From Nonomuraea deserti (GTDB lineage: Bacteria; Actinomycetota; Actinomycetes; Streptosporangiales; Streptosporangiaceae), in the NCBI RefSeq assembly GCF_004348685.1, contig NZ_SMKO01000018.1, positions 25,135-89,134 on the forward strand: a stretch of DNA of 64,000 bases, read 5' to 3'. Below the pieces are notes generated by a model. The model did no database searches. It was given only the letters and a program-made list of their open reading frames with translations, and had not been told where the DNA came from. This document shows positions 18,949 through 28,300 of this stretch, piece after piece; positions within the stretch are counted from its first letter, which is position 1; every line of letters begins with the position of its first letter. Made by a program: the position numbers and the translations under genes.

Positions 18949-19425
18949 TTGCGCCGCGTAGTCTGCCCGGGGTCGTTCGACCCCATCACCAATGGCCACC
19001 TCGACATCATCGGCCGGTCCGCGCGGCTGTACGACGAGGTGACCGTGGCCGTTCTCATCAACGTCGAGAAGAGCAGCCTGTTCACGGTTGACGAACGGAT
19101 CGACATCCTGCAGACCGTGACCAAGGACTATCCGAACGTCAAAGTCGAGAAGTTCCATGGCCTGCTGGTCGACTTCTGCAGGCAGCACGACATCCCCGCC
19201 ATCGTCAAGGGCATCAGGGTGGTCAGCGACTTCGACTACGAGCTGCAGATGGCGCAGCTCAACTACCGCCTGTCGGGGGTCGAGACGCTGTTCATGCCGA
19301 CCAACCCCGAATACTCGTTCCTCTCCTCCAGCAGGGTGAAGGAGATCGCCCGATACGGTGGAGACGTGTCGGGCCTCGTGCCGGATCTGGTGCACAAGCT
19401 GCTCATCGAGCGTCTCAGGGGCTGA
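18949..19425 (+). CDS. coaD: Phosphopantetheine adenylyltransferase
   Basis: CoaD, 158 aa, the penultimate step of coenzyme A synthesis. The start is TTG 18949, five bases after GGGAGG (18939-18944); it encodes (L)RRVVCPGSFDPITNGH with the nucleotidyltransferase motif. An in-frame GTG further upstream adds residues outside the family. PTNPEYSFLSSSRVKEIA carries the second nucleotide-binding block. It is co-transcribed with rsmD. Confidence 0.97.
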   Translation: MRRVVCPGSFDPITNGHLDIIGRSARLYDEVTVAVLINVEKSSLFTVDERIDILQTVTKDYPNVKVEKFHGLLVDFCRQHDIPAIVKGIRVVSDFDYELQMAQLNYRLSGVETLFMPTNPEYSFLSSSRVKEIARYGGDVSGLVPDLVHKLLIERLRG

Positions 19426-19454
19426 GCGCCGCAGCGAGGTGCCTCTGGGAGGGT

Positions 19455-19477
19455 CTGCGGGCGGCGTGCCCCCGCAG
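19455..19477 (+). terminator. coaD terminator
   Basis: CTGCGGG (19455-19461) and CCCGCAG (19471-19477) form a stem with a nine-base loop, followed by a pyrimidine-rich tract TATTCTTTCTATT (19484-19496). The same tract offers a TATTCT -10 for the downstream DUF177 operon. Confidence 0.6.
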
Positions 19478-19544
19478 GCCTGCTATTCTTTCTATTCGGC
19501 CTTGTACGACGGCGACGGTTTTCGCCATGCCTAGCGAGAGCAGG

Positions 19545-20096
19545 ATGACTCAGCACCTCGACCCCCGCTCCCCATGGGTGATCTCCACTCACGACCTGGG
19601 AAAGCGGCCGGGCACGATGAGGCAGATGACCCTGTCACTCCCGGCACCGGCAGATCTCGGCGTCGACATGATCGGTGTCCCCAAAGACGCCGAAGTCGAG
19701 CTGGATCTCCGGCTCGAAGCAGTGATGGAAGGCGTGCTCGTCTCAGGCACGGCGCAGGCCCCGCTCGCCGGGGAGTGCGCGCGGTGCCTCGACCCTGTCA
19801 CCTCGGATGTCGAGGTCAACTTGCAGGAGCTGTTCTTCTACTCCGACGAGGACGCCTCGGAGGAGGATTCACTGCTCGACGGGGAGCTGCTCGACCTCGA
19901 GCCGACCTTCCGCGACGCGGTGGTGCTCGCACTGCCGTTGAGCCCGGTGTGCGGTGATGACTGCGAAGGGCTCTGCGCGGAGTGCGGGATCAAGCTGGCC
20001 GAGGCCGGCGCGGATCACCGGCACGAGAAGATCGACGCCCGCTGGGCGTCGTTGCAAGGTCTGATTTCCGAGAACGATAACGATCAGGAGAAGTGA
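19545..20096 (+). CDS. DUF177/YceD family protein
   Basis: A 183-aa protein of the YceD family, associated in bacteria and plastids with 23S rRNA processing or accumulation. Motifs: [13 protein letters not shown] and the C-terminal [16 protein letters not shown], a cysteine cluster likely to bind zinc. It is directly followed by rpmF (one-base gap), the conserved pairing of the family. ATG 19545 is preferred; an ATG at 19527 adds six residues. The rpmF RBS lies in its last codons. Confidence 0.93.
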   Translation: MTQHLDPRSPWVISTHDLGKRPGTMRQMTLSLPAPADLGVDMIGVPKDAEVELDLRLEAVMEGVLVSGTAQAPLAGECARCLDPVTSDVEVNLQELFFYSDEDASEEDSLLDGELLDLEPTFRDAVVLALPLSPVCGDDCEGLCAECGIKLAEAGADHRHEKIDARWASLQGLISENDNDQEK

Positions 20097-20097
20097 C

Positions 20098-20277
20098 GTG
20101 GCCGTCCCGAAGCGAAAGATGTCGCGGAGCAACACCCGCGCCCGTCGCTCCCAGTGGAAGACGACTGCTGTCGCCCTGGTGAGCTGCCCGCAGTGCCGTT
20201 CGCCGAAGCAGCCGCACATCGCGTGCCCCACCTGCGGCACCTACAACCGTCGTCAGGTCATCGAGCCGTCCGCCTGA
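20098..20277 (+). CDS. rpmF: 50S ribosomal protein L32
   Basis: A 59-aa protein from GTG 20098: [20 protein letters not shown] then [20 protein letters not shown]. The two CxxC pairs form the zinc ribbon of C+ L32. RBS CAGGAGAAG lies in the end of the DUF177 gene, so the two are translationally coupled. It is too short for ordinary ORF length cut-offs. Confidence 0.98.
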   Translation: MAVPKRKMSRSNTRARRSQWKTTAVALVSCPQCRSPKQPHIACPTCGTYNRRQVIEPSA

Positions 20278-20460
20278 TTGACGTGATGCCGACCGGGTGC
20301 CATTGTGCCTCGGTCGGCGTTACCGTCTCAGATGCGTGCGGCGGCGGTTCGCCCGCGGCCGTGGTGGACGCCGGGGCTACGCGTTACCCCGACGCCCACC
20401 ACGTTTTCGGGCATCTTCCGCAGTCGGCGCGCCATGTGAAGATGTCCGAGGAGGAAGCAC

Positions 20461-21201
20461 GTGGGCGCAGGTCCTAAGCCGGTGGCCGTGGAGGTCGCCA
20501 GAGACGAGCTGGAGCGGGTCCTGGCGGTCGCCCTCGACCCCGGAATTCTCGAGCGGGCGCTGACGCACCGCTCCTACGCGTACGAGAACGGCGGCCTGCC
20601 CACCAACGAGCGCCTGGAGTTCCTGGGCGACTCGGTGCTGGGCCTGGTGGTCACCGACACCCTCTACCGCAACCATCCTGACCTGCCCGAGGGCCAGCTG
20701 GCGAAGCTGCGCGCCGCGGTGGTCAACATGCGGGCGCTGGCCGACGTGGCCCGCGGGCTCGGGCTGGGCCGCTTCCTGCGGCTCGGCAGGGGCGAGGAGG
20801 GCACGGGCGGGCGCGACAAGTCGTCCATCCTGGCCGACACCCTCGAGGCGCTGATCGGCGCCGTCTATGTCGACAAGGGCCTCGACGAGGCGTTCCGGGT
20901 GGTGCACCTGCTGTTCGACCCGCTGATCGTGCGTTCGGCGTCGCTGGGCGCGGGGCTCGACTGGAAGACGTCCTTGCAGGAGCTGACCGCCTCCGAGGCG
21001 CTCGGCGTGCCCGAATACCATGTCGAGGAGAGCGGCCCCGACCACGCCAAGTCGTTCACGGCGATGGTGCGGGTCGGCGGGGAGTCCTACGGCTCGGGCA
21101 CCGGGCGCAGCAAGAAGGAGGCCGAGCAGCAGGCGGCCGAGGCGGCGTGGACGCGCATCAGGGCCCGCAGGGAGCAGCGGGAGAGCCAGCCCGCGAGCTG
21201 A
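20461..21201 (+). CDS. rnc: Ribonuclease III
   Basis: RNase III, 246 aa. The catalytic signature [14 protein letters not shown] and the downstream acidic residues ([15 protein letters not shown]) mark the endonuclease domain (about 15-150); the C-terminus ([10 protein letters not shown] ... [15 protein letters not shown]) is the dsRNA-binding domain. It cuts double-stranded RNA, including rRNA precursors. GTG 20461 follows GAGGAGGAAG. The 183 bp before it show no gene. Confidence 0.98.
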   Translation: MGAGPKPVAVEVARDELERVLAVALDPGILERALTHRSYAYENGGLPTNERLEFLGDSVLGLVVTDTLYRNHPDLPEGQLAKLRAAVVNMRALADVARGLGLGRFLRLGRGEEGTGGRDKSSILADTLEALIGAVYVDKGLDEAFRVVHLLFDPLIVRSASLGAGLDWKTSLQELTASEALGVPEYHVEESGPDHAKSFTAMVRVGGESYGSGTGRSKKEAEQQAAEAAWTRIRARREQRESQPAS

Positions 21202-21266
21202 CCTCCGTGTCCGCGCCCGGGGTTTCCACAAGGTGACAGTCCAGCGTCCAGAGGGCGAGGTACATG

Positions 21267-22151
21267 ATGCCCGAGCTGCCCGAGGTCGAGGTCGTCAGGC
21301 GCGGTCTCGCACAATGGGTCATCGGCCGTGAGATCGCCTCGGCGGAGGTGCTGCACCCCCGCGCGATCAGGCGTCACATGCCCGGCCCTGACGAGTTCAC
21401 CGCGCGGCTGAAGGGCCGCAGGCTGCTGTCGGCCGAGCGCCGCGGCAAATATCTGTGGTTGCCGCTGTCGGGCGCCGAAGAGGCGCTCATGGCCCACCTG
21501 GGGATGAGCGGCCAGCTGCTGGTGGTCGACGGTGACGCGCCGCCGGAGAAACACCTCAGAGTACGCCTCCGCTTCGAGGACGGCGGCCCCGACCTGCGCT
21601 TCGTCGACCAGCGTACGTTCGGCCACGTCATGCTCACCGCCCTGGCCGGCGGCGTGCCCGAGCCGATCGCCCACATCGCGCCCGACCCGTTCGAGGCGGC
21701 GTTCGACGAGGAGGAGTTCACCCGCAGGCTCAGGGCCAGGCGCACCGAGATCAAGCGGGCCCTGCTCGACCAGTCGCTGGTCAGCGGCGTCGGCAACATC
21801 TACGCCGACGAGGCCCTGTGGATCGCCCGGCTCCACTGGGCCCGCCCCACGGAGACGCTCACCAGGCCCAAGATCGCCGAACTGCTCGCCGCCGTCCGCA
21901 CGGTGATGGCCGCCGCCCTCCAGCAGGGCGGCACGTCGTTCGACAGCCTCTACGTCGACGTCAACGGCGACAGCGGCTACTTCGAGCGTTCCCTGGAGGC
22001 CTACGGCCGGCGCGATCTGCCGTGCTCGCGCTGCGGCACCCCGATCCGGCGTGAGGCGTTCATGAACCGGTCGTCCTACTCCTGCCCCAGATGCCAGCGA
22101 CGACCGCGCCCAGTGCGGCCAGGCCTGCCGCCAGCCACATCACCGCGGTGA
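21267..22151 (+). CDS. mutM: Formamidopyrimidine-DNA glycosylase
   Basis: MutM/Fpg, 294 aa. The second of two adjacent ATGs (21267) is chosen because the enzyme needs Pro2 as nucleophile ([10 protein letters not shown]). The H2TH region ([18 protein letters not shown]) and the C-terminal zinc finger (CSRCGTPI ... CPRCQ) are present. It removes oxidised purines. After CPRCQ the frame runs on for 17 residues ([10 protein letters not shown]...) into the convergent MFS gene, a 92-bp tail-to-tail overlap, so the last residues may be non-native. Confidence 0.97.
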   Translation: MPELPEVEVVRRGLAQWVIGREIASAEVLHPRAIRRHMPGPDEFTARLKGRRLLSAERRGKYLWLPLSGAEEALMAHLGMSGQLLVVDGDAPPEKHLRVRLRFEDGGPDLRFVDQRTFGHVMLTALAGGVPEPIAHIAPDPFEAAFDEEEFTRRLRARRTEIKRALLDQSLVSGVGNIYADEALWIARLHWARPTETLTRPKIAELLAAVRTVMAAALQQGGTSFDSLYVDVNGDSGYFERSLEAYGRRDLPCSRCGTPIRREAFMNRSSYSCPRCQRRPRPVRPGLPPATSPR

Positions 22152-23472
22152 TCGAGACGCCGTCGACCACCCGGCCGCCGGCGAACGCGCCGATCGCGAT
22201 GGAGACGTTGAAGGCGCTGACGAACAGCGCCGTGCCGAGCTCGCCGCCGCCCTCCCGCATGATCCACAGCTGGAGGGCGACGCCCACGCCGCCGTAGCCC
22301 AGGCCCCACACCACGAGCACGGCCAGGGGCAGCCCGATCACCGGCAGCGCCGCCGTGGCCAGGGCCATGAGCGCGGCCAGCGCGATCAGCACCGGCCTGG
22401 GGCTCCTGGCGGCCAGCGCGCCCGAGGCGAAGTTGCCCGCCACGCCGGCGGCGCCGTACACGAGGAGCGCGGTGCTGATGAGGGCCGGACCGGCGTGCGA
22501 GATCTGCTCCATGAACGGCCGGACGTAGGTGTAGGCCGCGAAGTGGCCGGACACGAGGAGGACGGTCAGCACGAGCACGAGCTTGAGCGGCCGTGAGAGC
22601 CACGCCGGCCGCGCGTCCGGCCGGCGGGCGCCCGCGGCGTCCCTCGCCGGTGCGGGGGTGTCCTGGCCGCCGGGAAGGCTCTGTGCGGCCGTGCGGGTGT
22701 CCTGGCCGCCGGGAAGGCTCTGTGCGGCCGTGCGGACGTCCTGGCCGGCGAGAGGGCTCTGCGTGTCCTGGAGGGCGTTCCGGTCGGCAGGGTGGCTCTG
22801 AGCGGTCGTGAGGGCGTCCTGGGCGGGCGCGCGGTCGTTCCGCGGCCGGACAGGGGCGGCGGGGCCGTCCTCGGACGGCGGCGGGTCGCCGGGCAGCGGC
22901 GGCAGGGTGGCGGCCAGTACGGCGAGCAGGACCAGCGCCACCGCGCCCATGGCGATGAACGCGCTGCGCCACCCCGCGAACGACGACACGAACGTGGCCG
23001 CCGGCACCCCCAGCACCGCCGCCACCGACACCCCGGACAAGATGATCGACGTGGCCCGTCCGACCGACCGGCCGGGCACCAGCCGGGGTGCCAGGCCGGC
23101 CGCGAACGCCCAGAAGCCGCCGATGCTCACCCCGGTGAGCACCCGGGCGGCCATCATGACGACATGGCTCTGGGCGAAGGCGCCCGCCAGGTTGGCCACC
23201 GCCAGCAACGCCATCAGCCCCAGCAGCGTGACCCGCCGGTCGACCCGCCGGGTGGTCACCGCCAGCAGGGGTGCGGCGACCGCCGCGACCAGCCCTGGGG
23301 CCGTCATCATCAGCCCGGCCGTGCCGTCGGAGACGCGGAGGTCGGAGGCGATCGAGGTCAGCAGCCCGACGGGCAGCATCTCGCTGGTCACGATGGTGAA
23401 GGTGCCGACCGCGACCGAGGTCACGGCCAGCCATCGCGCCTGGGTGGAGGCGCGTACATCGGTCATTGTCAT
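22060..23472 (-). CDS. MFS transporter (AraJ/drug-resistance type) with repeat-containing central loop
   Basis: A 470-aa protein from ATG 23472 behind AGGAGG. Twelve hydrophobic segments: six before a long hydrophilic loop (about residues 200-280) and six after. The N-terminus [20 protein letters not shown] and the motif [19 protein letters not shown] are typical of the DHA1 AraJ/sugar-efflux-like group. The loop holds tandem [13 protein letters not shown] units. It is divergent from a LysR gene, which probably controls it. The pair interrupts the mutM-acyP-smc core order. Confidence 0.9.
   Translation of the reverse strand: MTMTDVRASTQARWLAVTSVAVGTFTIVTSEMLPVGLLTSIASDLRVSDGTAGLMMTAPGLVAAVAAPLLAVTTRRVDRRVTLLGLMALLAVANLAGAFAQSHVVMMAARVLTGVSIGGFWAFAAGLAPRLVPGRSVGRATSIILSGVSVAAVLGVPAATFVSSFAGWRSAFIAMGAVALVLLAVLAATLPPLPGDPPPSEDGPAAPVRPRNDRAPAQDALTTAQSHPADRNALQDTQSPLAGQDVRTAAQSLPGGQDTRTAAQSLPGGQDTPAPARDAAGARRPDARPAWLSRPLKLVLVLTVLLVSGHFAAYTYVRPFMEQISHAGPALISTALLVYGAAGVAGNFASGALAARSPRPVLIALAALMALATAALPVIGLPLAVLVVWGLGYGGVGVALQLWIMREGGGELGTALFVSAFNVSIAIGAFAGGRVVDGVSITAVMWLAAGLAALGAVVAGIWGRSRTTGS
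22658..22774 (-). repeat. 39-bp in-frame repeats in the MFS central loop
   Basis: Two nearly identical 39-bp units (22658-22696, 22697-22735) and a diverged third (22736-22774) encode 13-residue units of the type [13 protein letters not shown] on the minus strand. Flanking sequence ([12 protein letters not shown]) looks like further decayed copies. Confidence 0.85.
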
Positions 23473-23530
23473 GCCGCTCAGCCTCCTGGCGCCCGCGGGC
23501 GGGAACAATGACGAAGGCCGAAAGCTTGGT

Positions 23531-23543
23531 TTAGGCAGGCTAA
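23531..23543. promoter_or_regulatory. LysR-type T-N11-A operator
   Basis: TTAGGCAGGCTAA is a T-N11-A dyad (TTAG...CTAA) in the 90-bp gap between the divergent MFS and LysR genes, 20 bases before the LysR start. It also resembles half of an iron box, but it is too short for one. Confidence 0.6.
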
Positions 23544-23562
23544 GTAATCGGTGGAGGTGGAG

Positions 23563-24465
23563 ATGGAGTTCAGGGAGCTGGAGTGCTTCGTCGTGCTCAG
23601 CGAGGAGCTGCACTTCGCGCGTACGGCCGAGCGCCTCTACCTGTCGCCGGGCCGGGTGAGCCAGCTCATGCGCTCGCTGGAGACCAGGATCGGCGGCCGG
23701 CTCTTCCAGCGGACCAGCAGGCGGGTGCGCCTGACGCCGCTCGGCGAACGTTTCCTGGCCGACCTGACTCCCGCGTACGCAGGGCTGGCCACGGCCGTGA
23801 GCCGGGCGAAGGCGGCCGCCCGCGAGGTGACGGGTGTGCTCAGGGTGGGGTTCCTGGCCACGCCCACGGATGTGGTCACGGGCAGCGTACGCGCCTTCGA
23901 GAGCCGCCACCCCGGGTGCGAGGTGGAGCTGGTGGAGATCCCGCTGTCCGACCCGTTCGGCAGGCTGCGGGCCGGACAGGTGGACATCGCGTTCACGCTG
24001 CTGCCGGTGGACGAGCCCGACCTGGCGGTGAGCGGGGGCCTGAACAGGGTGTCGTACGAGCTGGGCGTCTCCGCCCGCCACCCCCTGGCCGGCCGGGCGA
24101 GCATCGGCGTGGAGGAACTGGCGGGCCTGCCGCTGATCGGCCTGGACGGTCCCGCACCGCGTGCCTGGCGGGAACGCGTGGCACCGTCCGTGACCCCTTC
24201 CGGACGTCCGATTCCCCTGGCGGGTACGGTGACCACGAGCCAGGAGGGCCTGACCCAGGTGGCGCTCGGCCGGGGCGGCATGCTGTTCTGCGCCCCCACG
24301 GCCGCCCACCACAGGCGCCCCGACGTGAGCTTCGTCCCCGTCGCCGGCCTGCCGCCGTCGATCCTGGGTCTGGCCTGGGCGCGGGCGGCCGAGACGGCGG
24401 CGATCCGGGCGTTCCGCGACGCGGCGGCCCGGCACGCGCTCGGGTCGGAGGCCCTGGTGGCGTGA
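23563..24465 (+). CDS. LysR-family transcriptional regulator
   Basis: A 300-aa protein. ATG 23563 is set by GGAGGTGGAG directly before it. The N-terminal helix-turn-helix is MEFRELECFVVLSEELHF followed by LSPGRVSQLMRSLE, and the rest is the periplasmic-binding-like effector domain (LRVGFLATPTDVVTG). It is divergent from the MFS exporter, with a T-N11-A box between them, so a local activator is the likely role. The inducer is unknown. Confidence 0.95.
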   Translation: MEFRELECFVVLSEELHFARTAERLYLSPGRVSQLMRSLETRIGGRLFQRTSRRVRLTPLGERFLADLTPAYAGLATAVSRAKAAAREVTGVLRVGFLATPTDVVTGSVRAFESRHPGCEVELVEIPLSDPFGRLRAGQVDIAFTLLPVDEPDLAVSGGLNRVSYELGVSARHPLAGRASIGVEELAGLPLIGLDGPAPRAWRERVAPSVTPSGRPIPLAGTVTTSQEGLTQVALGRGGMLFCAPTAAHHRRPDVSFVPVAGLPPSILGLAWARAAETAAIRAFRDAAARHALGSEALVA

Positions 24466-24483
24466 GACCACACGGGAGACCAG

Positions 24484-24789
24484 ATGTCGGAGAACACGAA
24501 AAATACTGAAAAATCAGAGAGCGTCCGGGTGACCGCCTGGGTGCGGGGGAGGGTCCAGGGTGTGGGGTTCCGCTGGTGGACCCGGGCCAGGGCGCTCGAG
24601 CTCGGACTGGCGGGATGGGCGCGCAACACCGAGGACGGCCGGGTGGAGGTGGTCGCCGAGGGGCCGCGGTCGGCGTGCGTCAAGCTGCTGGAGCTGCTCA
24701 GAGGTTGCGACACGCCGGGCAGGGTCGATGGAGTAGTGGAACGTTGGAGCGAACCACGAGGTAGTTTGGGCGGTTTTGTGGAGCGATAG
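24484..24789 (+). CDS. acyP: Acylphosphatase
   Basis: A 101-aa protein with the catalytic phosphate loop [11 protein letters not shown] (Arg) and the conserved Asn in [13 protein letters not shown]. It hydrolyses acyl phosphates. The ORF starts 18 bp after the LysR gene ends. In Streptomyces acyP precedes smc, so this gene belongs to the core and the LysR/MFS pair is the insertion. Confidence 0.96.
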   Translation: MSENTKNTEKSESVRVTAWVRGRVQGVGFRWWTRARALELGLAGWARNTEDGRVEVVAEGPRSACVKLLELLRGCDTPGRVDGVVERWSEPRGSLGGFVER

Positions 24790-24979
24790 CGACTTCCCTT
24801 AAACCCCCCAAATGGGGTATAGTTGTATGTCGGGAGTGCCCATCAGTAGGGCTCAGCGGTTCGATCGACTTGACCGCCCACACTGCCGGTGCGACTCTTG
24901 TTAAGTACCACGCGCACCCCTCCCGCGGAATAGAAGTGCGCGAACCAGTCTGGTCACTCAGCGTGGAGGACCCTTTACC

Positions 24980-25174
24980 ATGGCGAAGGCTCTACTCGGC
25001 CACGTCGGCGGTCCTGACCCTCGAATGGTCTCGGAAATGCGCCGCCTGCAGCAGCGTATCCGGGATCTGGAGGCAGAACTCATCCGACTTCAGGCCACGA
25101 ATGACGCTCTTGCGGCGCAAACCCGCGACGAGGCACTAAGCCGCATGCAAGAGCGCGAGCCGGCACTCACCTGA
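24980..25174 (+). CDS. Small coiled-coil protein conserved in actinomycetes
   Basis: A 64-aa protein, MAKALLGHVGGPDPRMVSEM then RRLQQRIRDLEAELIRLQA, a leucine-rich heptad-like helix followed by a charged tail ending in EPALT. I recognise the MAKALLGxVGGxDPR start as a widespread actinomycete small-protein family without assigned function. RBS GGAGGA stands ten bases upstream, and a strong intrinsic terminator follows, so it is a separate transcription unit. The 190 bp before it contain TATAGT (24818-24823) as a possible -10. Confidence 0.85.
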   Translation: MAKALLGHVGGPDPRMVSEMRRLQQRIRDLEAELIRLQATNDALAAQTRDEALSRMQEREPALT

Positions 25175-25196
25175 GAGTGATCGGAGCGCAAGACCC

Positions 25197-25230
25197 AGGG
25201 ACGTCTCGAAGAGGCGTCCCTTGTTATTTT
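25197..25230 (+). terminator. Intrinsic terminator before smc
   Basis: AGGGACGTCTC-GAA-GAGGCGTCCCT (25197-25221) is an 11-bp stem with one G-U pair, followed by TTGTTATTTT. This is the clearest factor-independent terminator of the window. Confidence 0.9.
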
Positions 25231-25348
25231 CCCCTGCTCGGAAAGCTTCCTTTGCCCTGGTCGCGCCGGTTCCGACGGCATGCGCCCGCGAGGCGCATCG
25301 GGGACCAGTAGTCTTTTCCGCAGTCGTCTAGGGAGAAGGGGGCCGCGC

Positions 25349-28300
25349 TTGTATTTGAAGACCCTCACCCTGCGCGGCTTCAAGTCCTTCGCCTCTGCGA
25401 CCGCCCTGCGGTTCGAGCCCGGCATCACCTGCGTCGTCGGCCCCAACGGCTCGGGCAAGTCCAACGTCGTCGACGCCCTGGCCTGGGTCATGGGCGAGCA
25501 CAGCGCCAAGTCGCTGCGCGGCGGCAAGATGGAGGACGTCATCTTCGCCGGCACCTCCTCCAGGCCCCCGCTCGGGCGCGCCGAGGTGACGCTGACCATC
25601 GACAACAGCGACGGCGCGCTGCCGATCGACTACACCGAGGTCACGATCAGCCGGCTGATGTTCAGGTCGGGGCAGAGCGAATACGCGATCAACGGCGACA
25701 CCTGCCGCCTGCTCGACATCCAGGAGCTGCTGTCCGACTCGGGCATCGGCCGCGAGATGCACGTCATCGTCGGGCAGGGCCAGCTCGACGCCGTGCTGCA
25801 CGCCGGGCCCGAGGATCGGCGGGCGTTCATCGAAGAGGCCGCCGGCGTGCTCAAACACCGCAAGCGCAAGGAAAAGGCGCTGCGCAAGCTCGACGCCATG
25901 CAGGCCAACCTGACCCGCGTGCAGGACCTCACCACCGAGCTGCGCCGCCAGCTCAAGCCGCTGGGCCGCCAGGCGGAGATCGCCCGCAAGGCCGCCGTCA
26001 TCCAGGCCGACCTGCGTGACGCCAGGCTCCGGCTGCTGGCCGACGACGTCGGCACGCTGCGTGCCACCCTGGAGCGCGAGGCCGCCGACGAGGCCGCGAT
26101 CACGGCCAGGCGCCACCAGGTCGAGATCGAGCTGGCGGAAGGCCAGCAGCGCGAGGCCGCACTGGAGGCCGCCGAGGCGGAGGCGCAGCCCCGGCTGGCC
26201 GCCGCTCAGGAGACCTACTTCAGGCTCTCGTCCCTGCGCGAGCGCATCACCGGCCTGGAACAACTCGCCGCCGAACGCCACCGGCACGCGCTCGACGCCG
26301 CCGCCATCGAGCGCAGGGGCCGCGACCCGGAGGAGCTGGAGCGCGAGGCGGCCGGGGCCCGCGAGCAGGAGCTGATCCTCAGGGCCGAGCTCGAACACGC
26401 GCACGAGCTCCTGGAGGCGGCCGTCGAGCGGCGCTCCGAGTCCGAGGCCGAGCTCAACGCGGAGGAGCAGCGGCTCGCGATGGCCGCCAGGGCCGCCGCC
26501 GACCGCCGAGAAGGGCTGGCCAAGCTGCGCGGCCAGGTCGATTCCGTACGCAGCAGGGCCAGGGCCGCCGAGGAGGAGATCGGCAGGCTCCAGGCGGCGG
26601 TGGCCGACGCGACCGAGCGCGAGAGCCAGGCCACGGAAGACCTGGAGGCGCGGCGGCTGGAGGAGCCCGCCGCCGACCCCGCGCTGGCCGAGGAGCTGGC
26701 CACGGCGCAGGCCGTGGTCGAGGAGGCCGCGGCGGTCGCCGACGAGGCGCGGGCGGCGGCCGAGGAGGCCAAGTCCTGCCTCGACGCGCCGCGGGCCGCC
26801 CTGCAGGCCGCGAAGTCGGCCGTGGTCACGGCCCGCGCCGCCGACCAGGAGGCCCAGCGTTCGGTGGCCGCGCTGGCCGCGCGCAAGGAGGCGCTGGAGC
26901 TGGGGCTGGCCAAGGGCGACGGCGGCGCGGCCCTGCTGGACGCCGGCCTCGCCGGGGTGCTCGGCCCGCTGGCGGCCGCCATGCAGGTCACGCCGGGGGC
27001 GGAGCCGGCCGTGGCGGCCGTGCTCGGTCCCGTCGCCGAGGCGATCACCGTGAAAACCCTCGACACCGCCGTCGAGGCCATCGACCTGCTCCGTGCCCAG
27101 GGCAAGGGCCAGGCCACGCTCCTCGTCGCCCGCGCCGCCGACCAGCTCCCACCGGCCCGGCCCGGCCTGGAGCCCGCAGCCGGCCCCGGAGCCCCGGAGG
27201 CGCCCGGTCAGGGATCCGGGGTGGCGGACGCGTCCGGCCAGGGGTCCGCGGGCGTGTCCGGGACGGCGGTCCTGTCCGGTCAGGGATCCGGGGTGGCGGG
27301 CGTGGCGGCGCGGCGGCGGGGGAGTGCTCCCGACGGCAGCCGCTGGGTGGCCGACCTCGTCACGGTGCCCGACCATCTCCGTCCGGCCCTCGACCACGTG
27401 CTGGCCGGCGTGGCGGTCGTCCACGATCTGGCGGCCGCGCGCGAGCTGGTCGAGCGCCATCCCGGCCTGCGGGCCGTCACCACGCACGGCGACCTGGTGG
27501 GCGCGTACGTCGCCGATGGCGGGTCCGACGGCGGCACCTCCGTGCTCCAGGTGCGCGCGGCCCTCGACGAGGCGGTCAAGGACCTGGAGGAGGCCGAGGG
27601 CAGGGCGGAGGAGACCGCCCGCGCCCTCGACGAGGCGGTCGGCCAGGAGCAGGCGGCCCAGACGGCCCTGGAGGCCGCGCAGGCCCGCGTCAGCGAGGCC
27701 CAGACCGCCGTCACGACCGCCCAGGCCGGCGTGAGCGCCGCGCAGGGCACGCTCGACCAGGTCAGGAGCCGCCAGCGGGAGGCCGACCAGCGCAACGCCG
27801 CGGCCGCCAGGCAGCTGGCCCAGCTCGAGGCCGCCGCCGGCGCCGCCCGGGCCGAGGCCGAGCGCCTGGCCAGGAGCGTCACCAAGGCGGAAGAGGCCCG
27901 CGCGGAGGGCCTGGAAGAGCTGGCCGAGCTGGAGATCCGGCTGGCCGAGGCCGAATACGCCCAGGAGCTGGAGTCGGAGCCCACCACCGACGGCCGCGAC
28001 GAGCTGGCGAGCGCCTGCGAGGCCGCCAGGCAGCGCGAGATGGACACCCGCCTGCAGGTGCGCACCGCTGAAGAGCGCGTCAAGGGCATCGAGGGCCGCG
28101 CCGACGGCCTGCTGCGCGCCGCCCAGCGCGAGCGCCAGGAACGCGCCCAGGCGGCCGCCCAGCGCGCCAGGCGCAGGCGGCAGGCCGCCGTGGCCGAGGC
28201 CGTCAGCAAGGGCGCCAGGCGGGTGCTCGAGGCGCTGGCGACCTCCATCCAGCTGGCCGCCGGGGAACGCGACGAGGCCGACCTCACCAGGGTCGCGGTC

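Noticed and set aside
24805..24820. CCCCAAATGGGG as acyP terminator
   Set aside because: The 4-bp stem is too short; the adjacent TATAGT is more likely a promoter element.
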